Below are positions 61,236 to 64,000 of a DNA stretch of 64,000 nt, piece after piece (within the stretch, counting starts at the first letter, position 1; the number at the start of each line of letters is the position of its first letter). Position numbers and translations under genes: made by a program. The stretch lies in contig CM042013.1 of NCBI GenBank assembly GCA_023525715.1, positions 78,450,994 to 78,514,993 on the forward strand, written 5' to 3'. The notes beneath the pieces were generated by a model that saw only the letters and a program-made list of their open reading frames with translations, ran no database searches and was not told the origin of the DNA. Source of the stretch: Cichorium intybus (taxonomy: Eukaryota > Streptophyta > Magnoliopsida > Asterales > Asteraceae).

Positions 61236-64000
61236 CAGGATGAACGGAGTATCTAGTCTTGTGAGCTTCATTCATGATAATGTCTCTCAATCCGCCGAAT
61301 CTCGGTGTCCAAATTCTGTTCATGAGGTAACGAGCTCCGTCATCCTTAACTTCAAGGTTTTTATCCATCCCTCGCAAGGCTTCATTTGCGACATTTTCAG
61401 GTTTTAAGGCTTCTAGCTGCGCCTCTTTGATCTGAGTGGACAAATGGGAATGGATCGTCATTGTTAATGACTTCACTCGGCGGACCGAGTATTCTTTTCG
61501 ACTGAGGGTATCAGCTACTACGTTGGCCTTCCCTGGGTGATAATGAATTTCGCATTCATAGTCACTTAGTAGCTCCATCCATCGTCGTTGCCTCATATTG
61601 AGTTCTTTTTGGTTGAGGATATGCTGGAGACTCTTATGGTCGGTGTATACTGTACATTCTATGCCGTACAGGTAGTGTCTCCAGATCTTCAATGCGAACA
61701 CTACTGCTCCCAACTCGAGGTCATGTGTAGTGTAGTTGACCTCGTGAGTTTTAAGTTGTCTTGAAGCGTAAGCAATGACCTTTCCTCTCTGCATGAGTAC
61801 ACAGCCCAGACCTTGGTTAGATGCATTGCAATAGACCACAAAGTCTTCTGTTCCTTCTGGAAGGGACAGAATAGGAGCGCTGCACAAAGCTTTCTTTAAG
61901 GTCTGGAAGGCGGCGTCTTGTTTATCTCCCAACTTGAATGTTACACCCTTCTGTGTCAGGGTGGTAAGTGGCTTTGCAATTTTGGAGAAGTTCTGTATGA
62001 ATCTTCGGTAATAGCCAGCAAGGCCCAAAAACTGACGGATTTCTGTCGGAGTTCTTGGTGCTTCCCATCTTTCGATGGCTTTGATTTTGGAGGGATCCAC
62101 ATGTATCCCTTCTTTGCTGACTACGTGGCCTAGAAAGTCCACTTTTCGAAGCCAAATTTCGCATTTCGAAAATTTCGCATACAGCTTCTCTGCTCTTAAT
62201 GTCTCCAAAACTTGTCGTAAGTGCTGACTGTATTCCTCCTTACTTCGTGAATAGATAAGTATGTTGTCGATGAATACTATCACGAATTTATCTAGGTAAG
62301 GTCGGCATACACGGTTCATCAGATCCATGAACACTGCGGGCGCATTGGTCAATCCGAAGGGCATCACAACGAATTCATAATGACCGTAGCGAGTTCTGAA
62401 TGCCGTTTCAGGAACATCTTCTTCTTGAACCTTGAGTTGGTGATATCCCGACCTCAGATCGATCTTTGAGAAATAACTCGATCCTTGGAGTTGATCGAAC
62501 AGGTCGTCAATTCGGGGTAGCGGGTATCGGTTCTTGATGGTGAGCTTGTTCAACTCCCGATAGTCAATGCACATACGGAATGATCCATCCTTCTTCTTCA
62601 CGAACAAGACCGGTGCTCCCCAAGGTGAGAAGCTCGGCCTGATGAACCCTTTACTTAGCAGTTCGTTTAGTTGGCTGGATAATTCTTGCATTTCTGCTGG
62701 GGCTAATCGGTAAGGTGCTTTTGCTACCGGGGTGGCTCCTGGAATCAAATCGATCCTGAACTCGACTTGTCGTGCGGGTGGTACTCCTGGAAGGTCTTCT
62801 GGGAACACATCGGAAAAGTCGCAGACTTCGGGGATTTCTTTGATGTTCTTTACTTCTTTCTTTTCGTCAACAACGTGGGCTAGGAAGGCATGGTATCTTT
62901 TCTGTAGGTATTTTCGAGCTTTGATGCAAGACACGATTCGGAGGCTGGTGCTGGGTTTATCACCGTAGACAACAAAGGTCTTGTCATCCGGCAGATGAAG
63001 TCGGATTCCTCGTTCGTAACACATGATATCGGCATGATGGGGAATTAGCCAATCCATACCAACAATCACGTCAAAACTTCCTATTTTAACAGGCATTAAG
63101 TCGATTTGAAAGGAGTGATCGTTCAGAGTAAGTGTACAGCCTATGTATATGTCGTTTGTGCTTTCTATTTTGCCATTAGCCATTTCTACTGTAAATGTTT
63201 CATTGAGTGGTTGAGGTTTTTGTTTTAGTAAGTATTTAAACTCGTGGCTTACGAAACTTCTCTCTGCACAGCTATCGAATAGTACACAAGCATATGAATT
63301 ATTGACGAGGAACGTACCGGTAACCACGGTAGGATCCTCTACCGCTTCCGCGCATCCCATAGCCAGGACTCTTCCATTTCTACCTACATTCAATGTTTTC
63401 GGGCAATCACGCTTATAATGCCCCGTCTCGCCACAACCATAGCAAGCTTGACTCACCCCGACATTAGTGGCTTGGGTGGCTTGTGGGGTTGGCGTCCTGC
63501 AGAATCGGGCGGTGTGGCCCTTCTTGTTACAGTTCAAGCAGTGCATTTCCCTACAGGCTCCAGTATGGTGGAAATTGCACTTGTTGCACTTGGGTAGCGT
63601 CCCAATGTATTGCTTGGTGGTGGTTGGGGCGTTTGGGACAGTGGCTGCACGAACTGCCACAATCTGTTTTCTTTTCGCACCATCTTGATTTGGTTGGTTT
63701 CTCCCCCTGTTCCAGGGTTTCCTCTTGTGATCCTTTTCTCTTGGCTGTTCGGTCTTTTGGGTCATGGTTCCCTGGCGCACCCCGTGGTCGACCAATCGTT
63801 TGGCGCTGTCAAAAGTGGTGGGACTTGCGGCTTCCGCATTCCCTTGGATCTGGGATGATAGTCCCCAGATGTAACATTCCACTTTTACAGACTCCGGTGT
63901 GACCATGGCTGGGCAGAGGGTCGCCAGATCGTTGAATCGGTTTGTGTAAGCGTTTAGATCCGAACCTTTCATTGTGAGGTTCCACAGCTCTTGTTCCAAC
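61236..64000 (-). pseudogene. Element A polyprotein, Gag to integrase N-terminus (catalytically damaged)
   Basis: The frame is open from the right edge to the element B junction; the Gag N-terminus is off window. Zinc knuckles are [14 protein letters not shown] and [14 protein letters not shown]. The protease motif is DSC (Cys codon 63268-63270) instead of the universal DSG/DTG. In RT the catalytic pair reads VFIDNILIY: the second Asp is Asn (62263-62265). In RNase [11 protein letters not shown] has Asn (61825-61827) for the first catalytic Asp. HPG at the integrase finger is split by element B. It looks translatable but should lack protease, RT and RNase H activity. Both Asp-to-Asn changes are G-to-A on the coding strand. 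Confidence 0.93.

Larger units (their letters stand above)
47309..64000 (-). mobile_element. Chromovirus element A (minus strand), split by element B, 5' end off window
   Basis: The 3' LTR is 47309-50054, preceded in sense by an aatttcgggacgaaatt motif and a short purine-rich stretch. The polyprotein runs from the right edge to 61236 and, after removal of element B (51370-61235), from 51369 to 50109. Gene order gag, protease, RT, RNase H, integrase, chromodomain identifies a chromovirus of gypsy (Tekay-like). The 5' LTR lies beyond 64000. It sits inside the LTR at 45702. Confidence 0.9.

Overview
This window is repeat-rich intergenic DNA from a flowering plant, most likely a eudicot. The evidence is LTR retrotransposons primed by initiator tRNA-Met (TGGTATCAGAGC), a tRNA-derived SINE, Mutator- and hAT-like elements, a Helitron 3' end, and a DUF642 cell-wall gene with plant-type introns. 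The long, Tekay-like gypsy LTRs and the SIRE/Maximus-like copia element would fit a composite (Asteraceae), but I hold that only weakly. All coordinates, splice sites and alignments were read by eye.

Only one host gene looks intact: a three-exon DUF642 secreted cell-wall protein on the minus strand (9221-10500). It sits in a small non-LTR island (about 6.5-16.8 kb). That island also holds two long-TIR Mutator-like elements (6951-8054, carrying an unidentified first exon; 10907-12503, carrying a decayed TCP2-like transcription factor gene), a hAT-type MITE (8629-8926), and a Helitron ending at 15482. The Helitron has strung together pieces of three unrelated genes: a nucleobase-ascorbate transporter, SSRP1 (FACT complex) and a DCN1-like neddylation factor.

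Left edge (1-6446): the 5' LTR and non-coding leader of a minus-strand gypsy element. Centre (16872-38227): a SIRE/Maximus-like copia element with target duplication gttct, inserted into a decayed PIF/Harbinger transposase gene. Its gag is split in frame at 19456 by a 9.9-kb non-autonomous gypsy element (19457-29321, duplication tttac) that encodes nothing. Right (45702-64000): a three-level nest. A minus-strand gypsy LTR (45702-47308) is broken by minus-strand chromovirus A (47309 to beyond the window), and A is broken at an integrase codon by plus-strand chromovirus B (51370-61235, duplication cagga). Between these lie a solo copia LTR inside an older LTR-like sequence (39298 to about 41760), a SINE and a TIR/foldback element.

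The most interesting signal is in the gypsy elements that carry no genes. Their internal regions look like purine-rich linkers punctuated by many short perfect hairpins. Those elements and coding element B share a 38-nt near-perfect palindrome with a GGGCCC centre a few hundred nt after the primer binding site; it resembles a retroviral dimerisation/packaging hairpin. Four gypsy LTRs also share a candidate 0.7-1.0-kb intron lying wholly inside the LTR. Together these suggest an RNA-level system by which gene-less elements use the machinery of B-like relatives.
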